Positions 44,201 to 52,478 of a stretch of 64,000 nucleotides of DNA are shown piece by piece. The stretch's first letter is position 1, and the number at the start of each line of letters is the position of its first letter. A program made the position numbers and the translations under genes. The notes beneath the pieces are model-generated. The model ran no database searches. It was not told the DNA's origin and worked only from the letters and a program-made list of their open reading frames with translations. The DNA is taken from NCBI GenBank assembly GCA_016794365.1, contig JAEUKB010000021.1:124001-188000 (forward strand), written 5' to 3'. This stretch comes from Myxococcales bacterium. Lineage in GTDB: Bacteria > Myxococcota_A > Polyangia > Palsa-1104 > JAEUJZ01.

Positions 44201-47200
44201 GATCGACTGCGTGAAGCTTTTCGTAAAAGCGAACAGCCTCGATGACATCGCGCAGCTTGGCCGTTGCAACCCGCGCTGCTCGACGGAGGATTTCCACCCG
44301 CTTGCTGTCGTCGCGAACCAGCTGCGCTCGTCGCTCATACGCTGTCAGCAGCTCTTTCCACTGGTTGCGGCCTGCGTAAATTCGTTCCAGCGTCGCTTGC
44401 GTCGCATCGTTTTCCGCGTCGGACTCGAGCGCTTTGGTGTAGCTCACCAGCGCATCATCGACTTGCTGAAGATACTGAAGCTGAACCTGGCCTCGTCGCA
44501 GATGTAGATCCGCCGGACGATACGATCGGGTCTTTTGCGTCTCGATCAGCCGCAGCGCGGTTTCATAAATCTTCAGCGCATCGGGCCACTGCTGGCGACG
44601 GTAACAAGTTCGCTCGTAGGCGGTAAACGCAGCGCGGTTTGACGGATCCAGGAAAAACGCTTCGCCGTAGAGCCGATACGCGTCGTCGGCCTCGCCCAGC
44701 TTGTCGAGCAGCTCACCCAGCTGGAACAGATAGCGAGAGCGCTCAATCGGTTCTTGAACATGCTTGAGCAGCGAGGTCAGCGTCCGTCGCTGCTGCGCAT
44801 ACTGTTCCGTCTGTCCGTATAGCCCAGTGAGCGCCGCCAGCGCGATTTTTTCGTCGGAAAAGCTCGACAGCACTTTCTCGAACGTCAGGATCGCTTCACT
44901 GCTCGCTTGCAGCGACTCTCGCTGAACCTGTCCGAGACGAAGCAGGAGCTGTCGCTTGTGCTCAAGCTGTTCGCCATCGAGCGTGAGAACCGACTCAAAG
45001 CGTGTCAGCGCCCGTCGCAGAAGGTTGGCCTGATCGATGTGGCGACCGTTGGCACCGTAGCGCTGCTCAAGCTGAAGCAGGATCTTGGTGTCCCCGAGAA
45101 TCAGCTCGGGAGACAGCTCATAGATGCGTTCCCAGATGCGAATTTCGTCGGTGGGCCGTTCCAGTCGCTGATAAAGCTCTGCAAGCTGACGCAGCGTCGA
45201 TAGCACTTCCTGCGGATTGACCAGCAGCGGCAGCAGATCTTCCAGCGTTCGGGCCAGTCCGTCGGGCTGACCAAGCTGCTGATACGCGTCACAGAGCGTT
45301 CGCAAGAACGTCGGTGTCTTCGGCGCGCGCTCGAGCGTTTCAGCGATCAGTCCATATCTTCCGTCGAGCTGACACAGCGAAACCAGGCTGCCAATCGCCG
45401 ATTCGTGCGACGGATCAAGCGTCAGCGCTTCGCTAAACGCGTCGATGGCTTGCTCAATCAGCGCCGGTGCCAGCTCGGGTCCAAGCTGCTTGGCTTGTAG
45501 CTCGGCAAGCTGTCCCATCTCGACGAGCAGCGTCAGTCGCTGGCTGTCATCGCGCAGCAGCGGCAGAAGCCGTCGCATCGCCGTTAGCTGTTCCGTCTTG
45601 CGATCGAGTGCTCGATACAGTGAAACCAGCGCGCGCGCCGCCGGACGACAGCGTGGATCGCGACGCAGAGCGCCCTCATACGCCGTGAGCGCTTCCGTCA
45701 GAGCCTTGGGTGCGCCAGCCTGCGCTTGCTGTTCAAACAGTGCGCCCAGCTCGCAAGCCAACAGCGCCGCAGCCTGAGCACCGACGGGAGCATTGCTTTC
45801 ACCAAGTCCCAGCTTACGCGGCGACAGCATGGCCATCGTCGTCGGTTGTGCGATGCCCGGATCTCCGCCCAGCGTCAAGGCAGCCTCGACAGCTGTCTTC
45901 AGTAGCTCAATCGCTTGATGCGTATCGCCGCGCTGCTGAAGCAGTCGTGCCAGCGCATGCATCGCGACGACATCCGACGGATCTCTCTCAAGGACTTCTT
46001 GATAGCTCACTTCCGCGCGCTGAAGATCGCCTGCTTCCGTCGCATGATGCCCAAGCTGTTTGAGCACACGCAGCTTGTTGCGCGGACTTTGGATTCCGTT
46101 GAGCAGCATCACCAGCGCGTCGAGCAGCTCTCCACCGCGATCGAAGCGCTGACAGGTCAACACCCGAGTCGCAGCGACGAGCAAACCGCCCGGTCCATCT
46201 GCAAATGGTTCCGCCGCGAGCTGGAGATTGCGAATCAGTCCCTCGACGGTGGTTTCGCCCAGGATTGGCTCGGAAAGCTCCTCAGGAAGCAAGCAGACGG
46301 CCAGCGCCGCTGCGATGGAAGCGTAGGTTGAAGCCAGCATTGCGCCGTCGCTGTCAGTCGTCGATGCGTCTGACATTGCGCGATACACAGCCAGCAGCTT
46401 CGGTAGCTCTGCGCGACGACGAAACTGTCGAGCCAGCGTGTGCATCGTCGCACGATCGCTCACAATCGGCAGTGACAGCGACGCATCACGATCGGCAGAC
46501 TGAAGCGCTTCCGCCGCGCGTGCTGCGTGAACCAGCAGGATCGCTCTGTCGGGATGCGCTTGCGGACAAGCCTGGGCACACGAGCGCAGCCAGTCACAGA
46601 CTTGCCGACGATCGCTGCCTTGATGCAGCAGACCCGCAATGCGCAGCGCCAAGACTTCATCGACGACACCGAAGCCGATCAAGCGTGTGCTCAGTCGGAT
46701 CGCTTCGGACCGTGCCTCGTCGCCAGACTGCCGAACCGCCAGCGTCAAGCATTCCACCGCGCGATACAGGTGCGCGATCGCCAGCGCGCGATTCCACTGA
46801 TCGATTTCCGTCTCAGCCGCCGGGGCAGGCAGTGCTTCCAGGAGCCGATTCGCTTGGTGTTGCCAAAAAGCCGCCGCGTCGCTGTAGCGACCCAAGCGCT
46901 CGAGCTGCTGCGCGGTTCGTCGCTCGACAAGGTGCTGACAGACTTGAGCCGCCAGCGTCGGTGTCGCAGCAAAGACTTGATGAATTTGAACCAGCAGATC
47001 GACGGCCTGATCGGCCATTACCTGCGCGTTCATCGATGCGGTCGCAAGCTCTAGCGCAGTGACGAGCAGCTCGACGGATGGCGACGGTCCATGCAGCGCC
47101 GAATCACCGCCAAGCTGCACAAACCGCTCGTTCAGAAGCTGCCACTGCGCCGGACCGTACGCGGGCAGACACGCCAGGTGCTGTTCCGTCGCTCGCAGCT

Positions 47201-47885
47201 TGAGCACCATGCCCGGCAAGCTCGACAGAGAGACAAGCTGTTCTGCATGCTGGGCCAGCCTTTCCAGCGAGACGATCAGCGACGCGAGATCCGGGCTTCC
47301 TTGCCCCGCTTGCCACATGAGCGACGCCGACCACAGCAGATCCTTTCCGTCGCTGCTTGCAGCCAGCGTATCCGCCGCCCGCGAAAACAGACCTTGGACC
47401 GTCAGCAGCAGCGCGTAAAGTCGCGGCGACAGTCCCTCGGCGAGCAGCGTCTGCGCAACGTCCAGCTCGCCTCGCCACAGCAGGATCTCACCCAGCTCGG
47501 TCTTTTCGTCGCTGCTCGAGTGGCGAATCACCCAGTCGGTGTAGTCAGACAGCGCCGTGCTCTGCGCCTGGCCGTCGAGTGCTGCTTGCAGTCGCAGCGC
47601 CGACGCCACCGGATGATGAACCGATCCAAGCAGCGCCAGTGCCGCATCGACTTTGCCCTGACCGTCCCACAGAAGCAGCGCCATACGAACGGCTTGCTCG
47701 GCATGATCCGACGGATCTTGGGCTTCGCTCAGCTCGGCAATCAGCAGCGCGAGCAGATCGTCGAGGACCGGCTGCGCACTCTGACCGACCAGAGCCTGCA
47801 ATCGCACCTCGGGAGATGGAGACTGAGCAGACTCAGCTTTGGTGGAACCCGTCGGCTCTGCCTGCGGACCAGCGCTTTCTGTCAT
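41262..47885 (-). CDS. Giant TPR protein (2207 residues)
   Basis: This is one uninterrupted frame of 2207 residues. After a short acidic N-terminus (MTESAGPQAEPTG), almost the whole protein is helical repeat. Clear TPR units appear from about residue 600 (LGHHATEAGDLQRAEVSYQE; LARLLQQRGDTHQAIELLK; ALESDAENDATQATLERIYA) and continue to about 1850. The first 500 residues are helical and repeat-like but diverged. The C-terminal 300 residues (from LRGSLTVDLLQAM) form a separate domain with blocks ALALELPTGRKVALLDQSVL and ERRFLLGQMLDALRGGYA. These resemble the end of the 1655-residue TPR protein at 12484 and may be a degenerate metallopeptidase-like fold. No signal peptide is present. The gene lies between the AAA+ ATPase gene (79-bp gap) and the STAS gene (82-bp gap). 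A scaffold role is inferred. Confidence 0.85.
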   Translation of the reverse strand: MTESAGPQAEPTGSTKAESAQSPSPEVRLQALVGQSAQPVLDDLLALLIAELSEAQDPSDHAEQAVRMALLLWDGQGKVDAALALLGSVHHPVASALRLQAALDGQAQSTALSDYTDWVIRHSSSDEKTELGEILLWRGELDVAQTLLAEGLSPRLYALLLTVQGLFSRAADTLAASSDGKDLLWSASLMWQAGQGSPDLASLIVSLERLAQHAEQLVSLSSLPGMVLKLRATEQHLACLPAYGPAQWQLLNERFVQLGGDSALHGPSPSVELLVTALELATASMNAQVMADQAVDLLVQIHQVFAATPTLAAQVCQHLVERRTAQQLERLGRYSDAAAFWQHQANRLLEALPAPAAETEIDQWNRALAIAHLYRAVECLTLAVRQSGDEARSEAIRLSTRLIGFGVVDEVLALRIAGLLHQGSDRRQVCDWLRSCAQACPQAHPDRAILLVHAARAAEALQSADRDASLSLPIVSDRATMHTLARQFRRRAELPKLLAVYRAMSDASTTDSDGAMLASTYASIAAALAVCLLPEELSEPILGETTVEGLIRNLQLAAEPFADGPGGLLVAATRVLTCQRFDRGGELLDALVMLLNGIQSPRNKLRVLKQLGHHATEAGDLQRAEVSYQEVLERDPSDVVAMHALARLLQQRGDTHQAIELLKTAVEAALTLGGDPGIAQPTTMAMLSPRKLGLGESNAPVGAQAAALLACELGALFEQQAQAGAPKALTEALTAYEGALRRDPRCRPAARALVSLYRALDRKTEQLTAMRRLLPLLRDDSQRLTLLVEMGQLAELQAKQLGPELAPALIEQAIDAFSEALTLDPSHESAIGSLVSLCQLDGRYGLIAETLERAPKTPTFLRTLCDAYQQLGQPDGLARTLEDLLPLLVNPQEVLSTLRQLAELYQRLERPTDEIRIWERIYELSPELILGDTKILLQLEQRYGANGRHIDQANLLRRALTRFESVLTLDGEQLEHKRQLLLRLGQVQRESLQASSEAILTFEKVLSSFSDEKIALAALTGLYGQTEQYAQQRRTLTSLLKHVQEPIERSRYLFQLGELLDKLGEADDAYRLYGEAFFLDPSNRAAFTAYERTCYRRQQWPDALKIYETALRLIETQKTRSYRPADLHLRRGQVQLQYLQQVDDALVSYTKALESDAENDATQATLERIYAGRNQWKELLTAYERRAQLVRDDSKRVEILRRAARVATAKLRDVIEAVRFYEKLHAVDPTDAESLDALEHHYESTRDFEKLVALLSTRVTLANEEQQIIALHMRIGLLCEEGLRDHDRAISAYRQVVEAQPTHREALDAMARLLEANERWTELIEVTRRQIRLVTDRQHKALLYFKCGSVTEAKFGKEDEAIRYYEAAVRTSAACLPALHSLRDIYVRREDYARVTQTLELESKLWTEPKEQAGILAHIGQIYLDKLRQPERAIEYYERALSVDKDCLPAHRALFHVYYERGDFYRTYQTGQVLLVRAAREGEPAERSSFHAKRAHAASKVGELRVACESVVLALEIWPENMAALGLLVPLCLQTDTGFDLAPTCRELEKQYRRRNMVQQLALLLCAQAALAERAGESEAAETLLSEALRQKPDESQVIELVAAAYTRLARWDAAVSLLQSFIDRLRQAADSSLLPTIARSELLLAGLYSEVLLQPESSIKLLRQCIDVSARPDSSVPEPTVWRARYMLSQELFRIGRYLEARTEIDELLTQVQPEGVARVSPSVLCRYSDYQGRILESLGDMTGAQQAYLKAIDLDPTYAPPVLQLARWGVLTGNREQAEALLRDAIERASERPIGSPVDERGSEIFLRRGLARLLSASDPQAAVVEYQRLVDLSADDNLMLPLCFDLTSPAGPPLLWDGKDDRISLAEVQLHSIGDTHQAEQALQFVLDQDLRCAAAYPLLSEVYDRRNEQVRARRVRTVSALLGYTPTEKRPQRSGGYRGSLSEELRQRLLVPGTLRGSLTVDLLQAMVPGLLKLFPPTWPWPVETTPAAKVPDSGFQSAISEVLRLFSVEAEVVIAHQVPGTALALELPTGRKVALLDQSVLAMADSERRFLLGQMLDALRGGYATLLRLSPSELLQTSRLMSMLLLPPAEQPPESREFFQLLPKRSQQVFERAAQSRPPQTVVEVVSSFGLCSERAGLLAADDIATAVQVMVRLQGDDAAALSDVPSGLVLGLAPNGSELVRYFLSDTFHELTQTLREPSRL

Positions 47886-47964
47886 GGATTCGGCGAGTTT
47901 ATCACATCGTCGCCGCCGAACATACTGGGGGAATCAGTCGTGATTTCGTCGGAGTCAGCGTGCG

Positions 47965-50178
47965 CTACATTCGAGATTTTCCCTCGGAGCTTTCTCGGCC
48001 CGATGTTCCCGAAAGCGCTGAGAAGCCGCTGGTAGCGACGCGTCCGCCTCGCGAAATCAGGCGACCCATGTCTTCCATTTCCAGCGACGCTGACCGACGG
48101 AGAAGCTGCATATTGATGGGCGAGCTGGCATCCGCCGCGAGGAAGGCCGCGCGCAGCACCGCATTTTTGATATAGCCGCCGGAGATCTCGTATTCCTTCG
48201 CCAGCGCCTTCCAGTTGATGTCCTTTGCCCACGGTGCGTTCGGCGGCAGCATCGATTTCCACAGCCGCTCTCTCTCGGGTGGCTCGGGAATTTCCATGTG
48301 CAAGTGCAGCGTCAGACGGCGCTGAAGCGCTTCATCGAGAGACGCTTCCTTGTTCGTCGTCATGACGACGACGCCGCTGTACTGTTCCAGACGCTGGAGC
48401 AAGTAGTTCACCGCCAGGTTTCCGTACCGATCGTTCGAGGTCTTCACCTCGGTACGCTTGGCAAACAGCGAGTCCGCTTCGTCGAACAAGAGCACTGCGT
48501 GCGCACGCTCGGCTGCGTCGAAGACTTTGGCCAGCTGCTTTTCCGTCTCACCGACCCACTTGCTGACGACCTGCGCCAGGTCCACCTGATACACATCCAG
48601 GTCGAGCGCCTGCGCAATCAGCCCCGCCAGCATCGTCTTTCCCGTGCCCGGCGGACCCGAAAACAGCGCGATCATGCCTTTGCCATAGCCGACGCGCTGA
48701 CCGAATCCCCAGTCGGAATAGACGCGATACGCGTACTTGCTGCGACCGATGAACTCGCGAATGCGTGCGATGTCTTCGTCGGGAAGCACCAGATCGTCCC
48801 AGCGCGCTGTGACGGAGATCCGCTTGGCCATGTCACCCAGATCGTTGCGCAGCCGACGGTCAATGCCCGAGCGAAGCTGATCGTGACTGATCGTTCCCGA
48901 CGGACTGAGCGCTGCCAGCTCGCGCGCTTCTGCGCCCGTGTCGATGATCTCTCCCGGTGCCAAGTGAAACGCTCGCGCAATGCTCTCCAGGTGCAGATCT
49001 TCGGCGCGAATCGAATCGGGAATGACGCGCTGCCACAGCACCAGTCGAGCGGGCTCCGGCGGATTGGCCAGATGCACTTCCTGCAAGCTGTGGTCGATGG
49101 TCAGTCGCGGCGGAACAATCGCTTCAACCCCGAGCACCAGCATCGATGGATACGCGGCAATCCGTTTCACCAGCTCGCGCCCGTTGTCGTTGAGCAGCTC
49201 TCCTCGCAGCGGTCCGATGTACAGCACCGCGCCACGCAGCAGCGCCTCTCGCTGTGCCCGTCGCAGCAGATCATCGAGCGCACCTTGCTCTGCCTGCGTA
49301 GGATCGAAGCACAGAAGCGGTCGGCCCGTGTACGCTGCGATGCGCGACGCCAGCTCTCGCTTGCCGATGCCTTTGGCGCCCCAAAACAGCAGCCACGGCA
49401 TGTGAGTGATCTGCTGCTGCTGCGTCGCTTGCTCAGCCATGGCGCACAGTCGCTCGGCTCTCTGACGAAGCTCGTCCGACAGCACCAGATCGTCCAGCCG
49501 CTTGGCTCCGCGCTGAATCCGCGACGTCTTCGCCAGCGCCGGAGCCAGCTCGGCCCGACCGCACAGCGCCGACAGCACGTCGAACGTCGGCATGATCGCC
49601 CGATAGTTTACCGAGCTATAGCCTTCCATCGAGTCCGACGAGATCACCTGCACCATTCGCCACGCGAGCAGCGGTCGCTCTGGATCGAGTGCATCGAGCA
49701 GCTGAAGCCGATCACTGCGCCGTAGCTGATAAAGCTGTGCGACGAGCGAAAGATCGACACCACGACGGCTCGGCGTGCCACGCAGCAGCGAAAACACGTC
49801 CGACAGCGGCGCGTCGATGTGCGGTGACATTGCAACCACCAGCGTCTCGACTTCCAGCGGCGACAGCCCTAGGTTTTCGATCATCCGTCCGATCGGTGCT
49901 GCTCGACGGAGAGCGTATAGCGTGCTCTCGACCTCGGTGATCGCACGCGACAGCTCGGCTTCGTCCATCGGACCGCTCGACACACCACCACGAGCTGCGC
50001 GACGAGCCGTAAAGATGCCTTCCACTTCCGCCAGCGCCGGATTGTCGGGCTGAGGCCGAAGCTGGGCGCGCTGGAACTGGCGAAGGCATCGCTCGGCGAC
50101 CAGCCACATTCGGTTTAGCTCGGCAGCGAGCCACTGCTCGGCGGCTTGACGCTCCAACTCGGGTGTTGCTGCGCTCAT
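47965..50178 (-). CDS. eCIS-type (Afp15-like) AAA+ ATPase
   Basis: About 737 residues from the ATG at 50178; an ATG at 50190 lies directly on the AAGGAG site, so either start is possible. The C-terminal half is a canonical AAA+ module: Walker A SGPPGTGKTM, Walker B VLLFDEADSLFAKR, DRYGNLAVNYLLQRLEQY, sensor VVMTTNKEASLDEALQRRL, and a lid with ISGGYIKNAVLRAAFLAA. This signature is typical of ATPases found with extracellular contractile injection systems. The N-terminal half has a helical domain and a decayed nucleotide-binding domain (WGAKGIGKRELA). No sheath, tube or baseplate gene is in the window, so this is an orphan copy. It forms a leftward run with a coiled-coil gene, the giant TPR gene and the STAS gene. 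Confidence 0.85.
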   Translation of the reverse strand: MSAATPELERQAAEQWLAAELNRMWLVAERCLRQFQRAQLRPQPDNPALAEVEGIFTARRAARGGVSSGPMDEAELSRAITEVESTLYALRRAAPIGRMIENLGLSPLEVETLVVAMSPHIDAPLSDVFSLLRGTPSRRGVDLSLVAQLYQLRRSDRLQLLDALDPERPLLAWRMVQVISSDSMEGYSSVNYRAIMPTFDVLSALCGRAELAPALAKTSRIQRGAKRLDDLVLSDELRQRAERLCAMAEQATQQQQITHMPWLLFWGAKGIGKRELASRIAAYTGRPLLCFDPTQAEQGALDDLLRRAQREALLRGAVLYIGPLRGELLNDNGRELVKRIAAYPSMLVLGVEAIVPPRLTIDHSLQEVHLANPPEPARLVLWQRVIPDSIRAEDLHLESIARAFHLAPGEIIDTGAEARELAALSPSGTISHDQLRSGIDRRLRNDLGDMAKRISVTARWDDLVLPDEDIARIREFIGRSKYAYRVYSDWGFGQRVGYGKGMIALFSGPPGTGKTMLAGLIAQALDLDVYQVDLAQVVSKWVGETEKQLAKVFDAAERAHAVLLFDEADSLFAKRTEVKTSNDRYGNLAVNYLLQRLEQYSGVVVMTTNKEASLDEALQRRLTLHLHMEIPEPPERERLWKSMLPPNAPWAKDINWKALAKEYEISGGYIKNAVLRAAFLAADASSPINMQLLRRSASLEMEDMGRLISRGGRVATSGFSALSGTSGRESSEGKSRM

Positions 50179-50220
50179 CGGCGACGTCATCTCCTTACAA
50201 CGGTTGCAAGCTCAGCGCGG

Positions 50221-50778
50221 TTATTTGCCGTCGGTCTGAGTCTTCTTGGGAACAACTGGATCTGGTTTGCCTCGACGACGACGACGCGGATTGCTACCGC
50301 CCCAGTCGATGCCATCGTCGCTGCTTGGATGTACATCGAAGTCCCCCGCCGAGATCTTGGTATTGGGCACGAAATCACCTTCGATTCCCGTCGCAAACAG
50401 ATCGTCGGGCTCTCGGTGTCTTGGCTCTGCGTAGCGCATGCCGGTCTTGCGATCCACCGGCGTCGAGGTCTTTTGCTTTTTCAGCGAATCCGTCGGCGGC
50501 TTGTCTTTCCGTTCGACCAGATGATGAAAGAGCTGCTCGACCGCATCCTTGGTCGGCTCGCTCTGCTTCGGCAAGTTCGCCAGCTGCGACTCCGAAAACG
50601 CATCGCCTTTGAGCGTATCGTGAAGCCGCACCGCCTCGACACGCTGGCTTTCCGCGATGATTTTCTGGGCTTGCTGGTGAACCTGCGCGGCCTCGTTTTC
50701 ACGCGAGGGCTCTCGCAGCTCTTCTTTTTTCTCGAAGAGTTCTTGCTCCCGGCGAAGCTGCTCTTCGTGAGTTGGCAT
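50221..50778 (-). CDS. Hypothetical charged coiled-coil protein
   Basis: The start at the ATG complementary to 50776-50778 follows GAGG and gives 185 residues. The first 90 residues are highly charged and helical with coiled-coil character (EEQLRREQELFEKKEELREP). The remainder is polar and probably disordered, with an acidic patch (DFDVHPSSDDGIDWGG) and an Arg/Lys-rich stretch (NPRRRRRGKPDP). There is no signal peptide or membrane segment. It is the first gene of the leftward run containing the eCIS-type ATPase (42 bp downstream), so it may be an adaptor or substrate of that ATPase. It is divergent from the PLP protein gene at 50898. No family was recognised. Confidence 0.65.
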   Translation of the reverse strand: MPTHEEQLRREQELFEKKEELREPSRENEAAQVHQQAQKIIAESQRVEAVRLHDTLKGDAFSESQLANLPKQSEPTKDAVEQLFHHLVERKDKPPTDSLKKQKTSTPVDRKTGMRYAEPRHREPDDLFATGIEGDFVPNTKISAGDFDVHPSSDDGIDWGGSNPRRRRRGKPDPVVPKKTQTDGK

Positions 50779-50897
50779 CCTGGCCTCGGCTCGCGCAGTC
50801 ACGACAAACTGCCGCAAACGTTACTATCGCCCAGATCGGCTGCCTATACAACCTTCGCCGTGGCTTGTTTCGTCGCAGCGGTATGTTAGGTTGCGAC

Positions 50898-52220
50898 ATG
50901 TTCCGACAAAGGCGGCTGCTGTGGTTTTGGGTCGGTTTCGGTGCGCTTGTGGCCTCTTTGTGGTTCGCTCGTCCAGCGGATCGCGCTGCACTGCCACTGT
51001 CCGACGCAGAAGATCGCTATTTTTCTAACCTGCAAGCGACGCTGCGTCGCGTATCGGGCCTGCCGTGTGCGGCGATTGATCTCGACCGGCTCGATCACAA
51101 CCTCAAACAGGCGCAGTCCGCACTGTCGAGCGAGCAGCGTCTGCGGATTGTCGTCAAGTCACTGCCGTCGCTGGGACTTTTGCGCTACATCTTGCAAAAG
51201 ACCGGAACGCGCTCGCTGATGGTGTTTCATGCGCCCCAGGTTCCGCTGCTGCTGCGCGAGCTAAAAGACCTGGGTTCGATCGATGTTCTCCTCGGGAAAC
51301 CGGCACCTGCCGAAGCTGCGTACCAAGTGATCAGCGCCTATCCCGACGCTGCCCAGCAGGTTTCCTGGCTGATCGACGACGGAAATCGGCTCTCGGCGTA
51401 TCGCGAGGTTGCACGCAAGACCGGGCGAGTGCTCAGCGTCAGCATCGAGCTAGATGTCGGCCTTCATCGTGGCGGGATTCGTTCCGACGAAGAGCTACGC
51501 ACAATGATCTCTCAAATTGCGGCTGCCCCGTCAGAGCTTCGCTTTGCAGGCTTTATGGGCTACGACGGTCACGTTCCGCACGCACCGGGGCTGCCAAAGA
51601 AATCGGCGCTCCACACTGCGCTCGTCGAAGTTCAGACGCGCTATCAGCACTTTGTAGACGTGGCCAAGGCCGCTCAGCCGGACTGGTTTTCTGCTTCGTC
51701 GCGCAAGCTCGTTTTCAACAGCGGAGGCAGCAGGACGCTGCCGATGTATGCCGGACTTCCGACGGTGGTAAACGATCTTGCGATGGGCTCTGGCCTGCTG
51801 CGTCCGGCCAGCTTTGACGACGAAGCACTGGCTGCGTTTTTGCCTGCGCTGTGGCTCGCCGTGCCGGTGCTCAAGAAGCAAGCGGAACCGCCGCTGCCGT
51901 TTCTCGACGGAATGTGGGGACTTTTGCGGCTGTGGGATCGCAACCTAGCCGTCGGTTACTTCTTGTATGGCGGAACCTGGGACGCGCCGATTGTCTATCC
52001 GACGGGACTGCGCGCAGGCTGGTTTCACGACGGGCCGATTCGCAACCTGCTGCCCAATCAGCAGCTGTTGACCGGCTCAACGCGCGTCGTCGCTGAAGTC
52101 GGTAGCTTCGTGATCCTTCACCCGAGAGAAGCCGACAACTTTGCCGCGCTGTCAGACCTGTATGCGATACGAAATGGCCAGGTTGAAGCGCACTGGCAGC
52201 CCCTCTCGGTGCTCAACTGA
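50898..52220 (+). CDS. Membrane-anchored alanine racemase/D-threonine aldolase-like PLP protein
   Basis: This is a 440-residue protein starting at the ATG at 50898 (TTAGG upstream; 50883 is an alternative). An N-terminal hydrophobic helix (LLWFWVGFGALVASLWF) suggests a signal anchor or cleaved export signal. The remainder has the fold-type III PLP barrel start: AAIDLDRLDHNLKQA, then LRIVVKSLPSLGLLRYIL, where Lys87 is the expected PLP lysine. SIELDVGLHRGGI and FAGFMGYDGHVP follow, with AEVGSFVILHP near the C-terminus. Relatives include D-threonine aldolases and D-amino acid deaminases, which are cytoplasmic; export of such a protein is uncommon. The substrate is probably a D-amino acid, by inference from family. 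Confidence 0.75.
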   Translation: MFRQRRLLWFWVGFGALVASLWFARPADRAALPLSDAEDRYFSNLQATLRRVSGLPCAAIDLDRLDHNLKQAQSALSSEQRLRIVVKSLPSLGLLRYILQKTGTRSLMVFHAPQVPLLLRELKDLGSIDVLLGKPAPAEAAYQVISAYPDAAQQVSWLIDDGNRLSAYREVARKTGRVLSVSIELDVGLHRGGIRSDEELRTMISQIAAAPSELRFAGFMGYDGHVPHAPGLPKKSALHTALVEVQTRYQHFVDVAKAAQPDWFSASSRKLVFNSGGSRTLPMYAGLPTVVNDLAMGSGLLRPASFDDEALAAFLPALWLAVPVLKKQAEPPLPFLDGMWGLLRLWDRNLAVGYFLYGGTWDAPIVYPTGLRAGWFHDGPIRNLLPNQQLLTGSTRVVAEVGSFVILHPREADNFAALSDLYAIRNGQVEAHWQPLSVLN

Positions 52221-52361
52221 CCCGTTCCAAGCTGAGCGGTTGACCAACTGAAAGCAAAGCGCGAGGCCCAGCCGCGAAGAGGAACCAGCGAGCAAAGCGA
52301 TGAGAATCCCCACAAACCTGCGAAAGCTGCAAAAACTACAATTAGTAACCAAGATTCTGCA

Positions 52362-52388
52362 AAAATCTAACCCTACCTGTAGGATTTT
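52362..52388. terminator. Weak hairpin in the 258-bp gap before the apyrase gene
   Basis: The gap 52221-52478 carries no gene that I can support. AAAATC (52362-52367) and GATTTT (52383-52388) form a short A/T-closed stem in an AT-rich patch. It could be a weak terminator for the PLP gene or part of the apyrase promoter. Confidence 0.3.
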
Positions 52389-52478
52389 GGGGTACTTCTT
52401 AGCTCGTCTGTAGCCGCGCTCGCGGCTGCCTGCCAGCCTCTGCGTTGTTTGGCTCAATCCCTGCTTTCAGGAGGCGAC

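Noticed and set aside
47965-50178. Part of a complete contractile injection system
   Set aside because: Only the ATPase is present; flanking genes encode a coiled-coil protein, a TPR protein and a STAS protein, with no sheath, tube, spike or baseplate.
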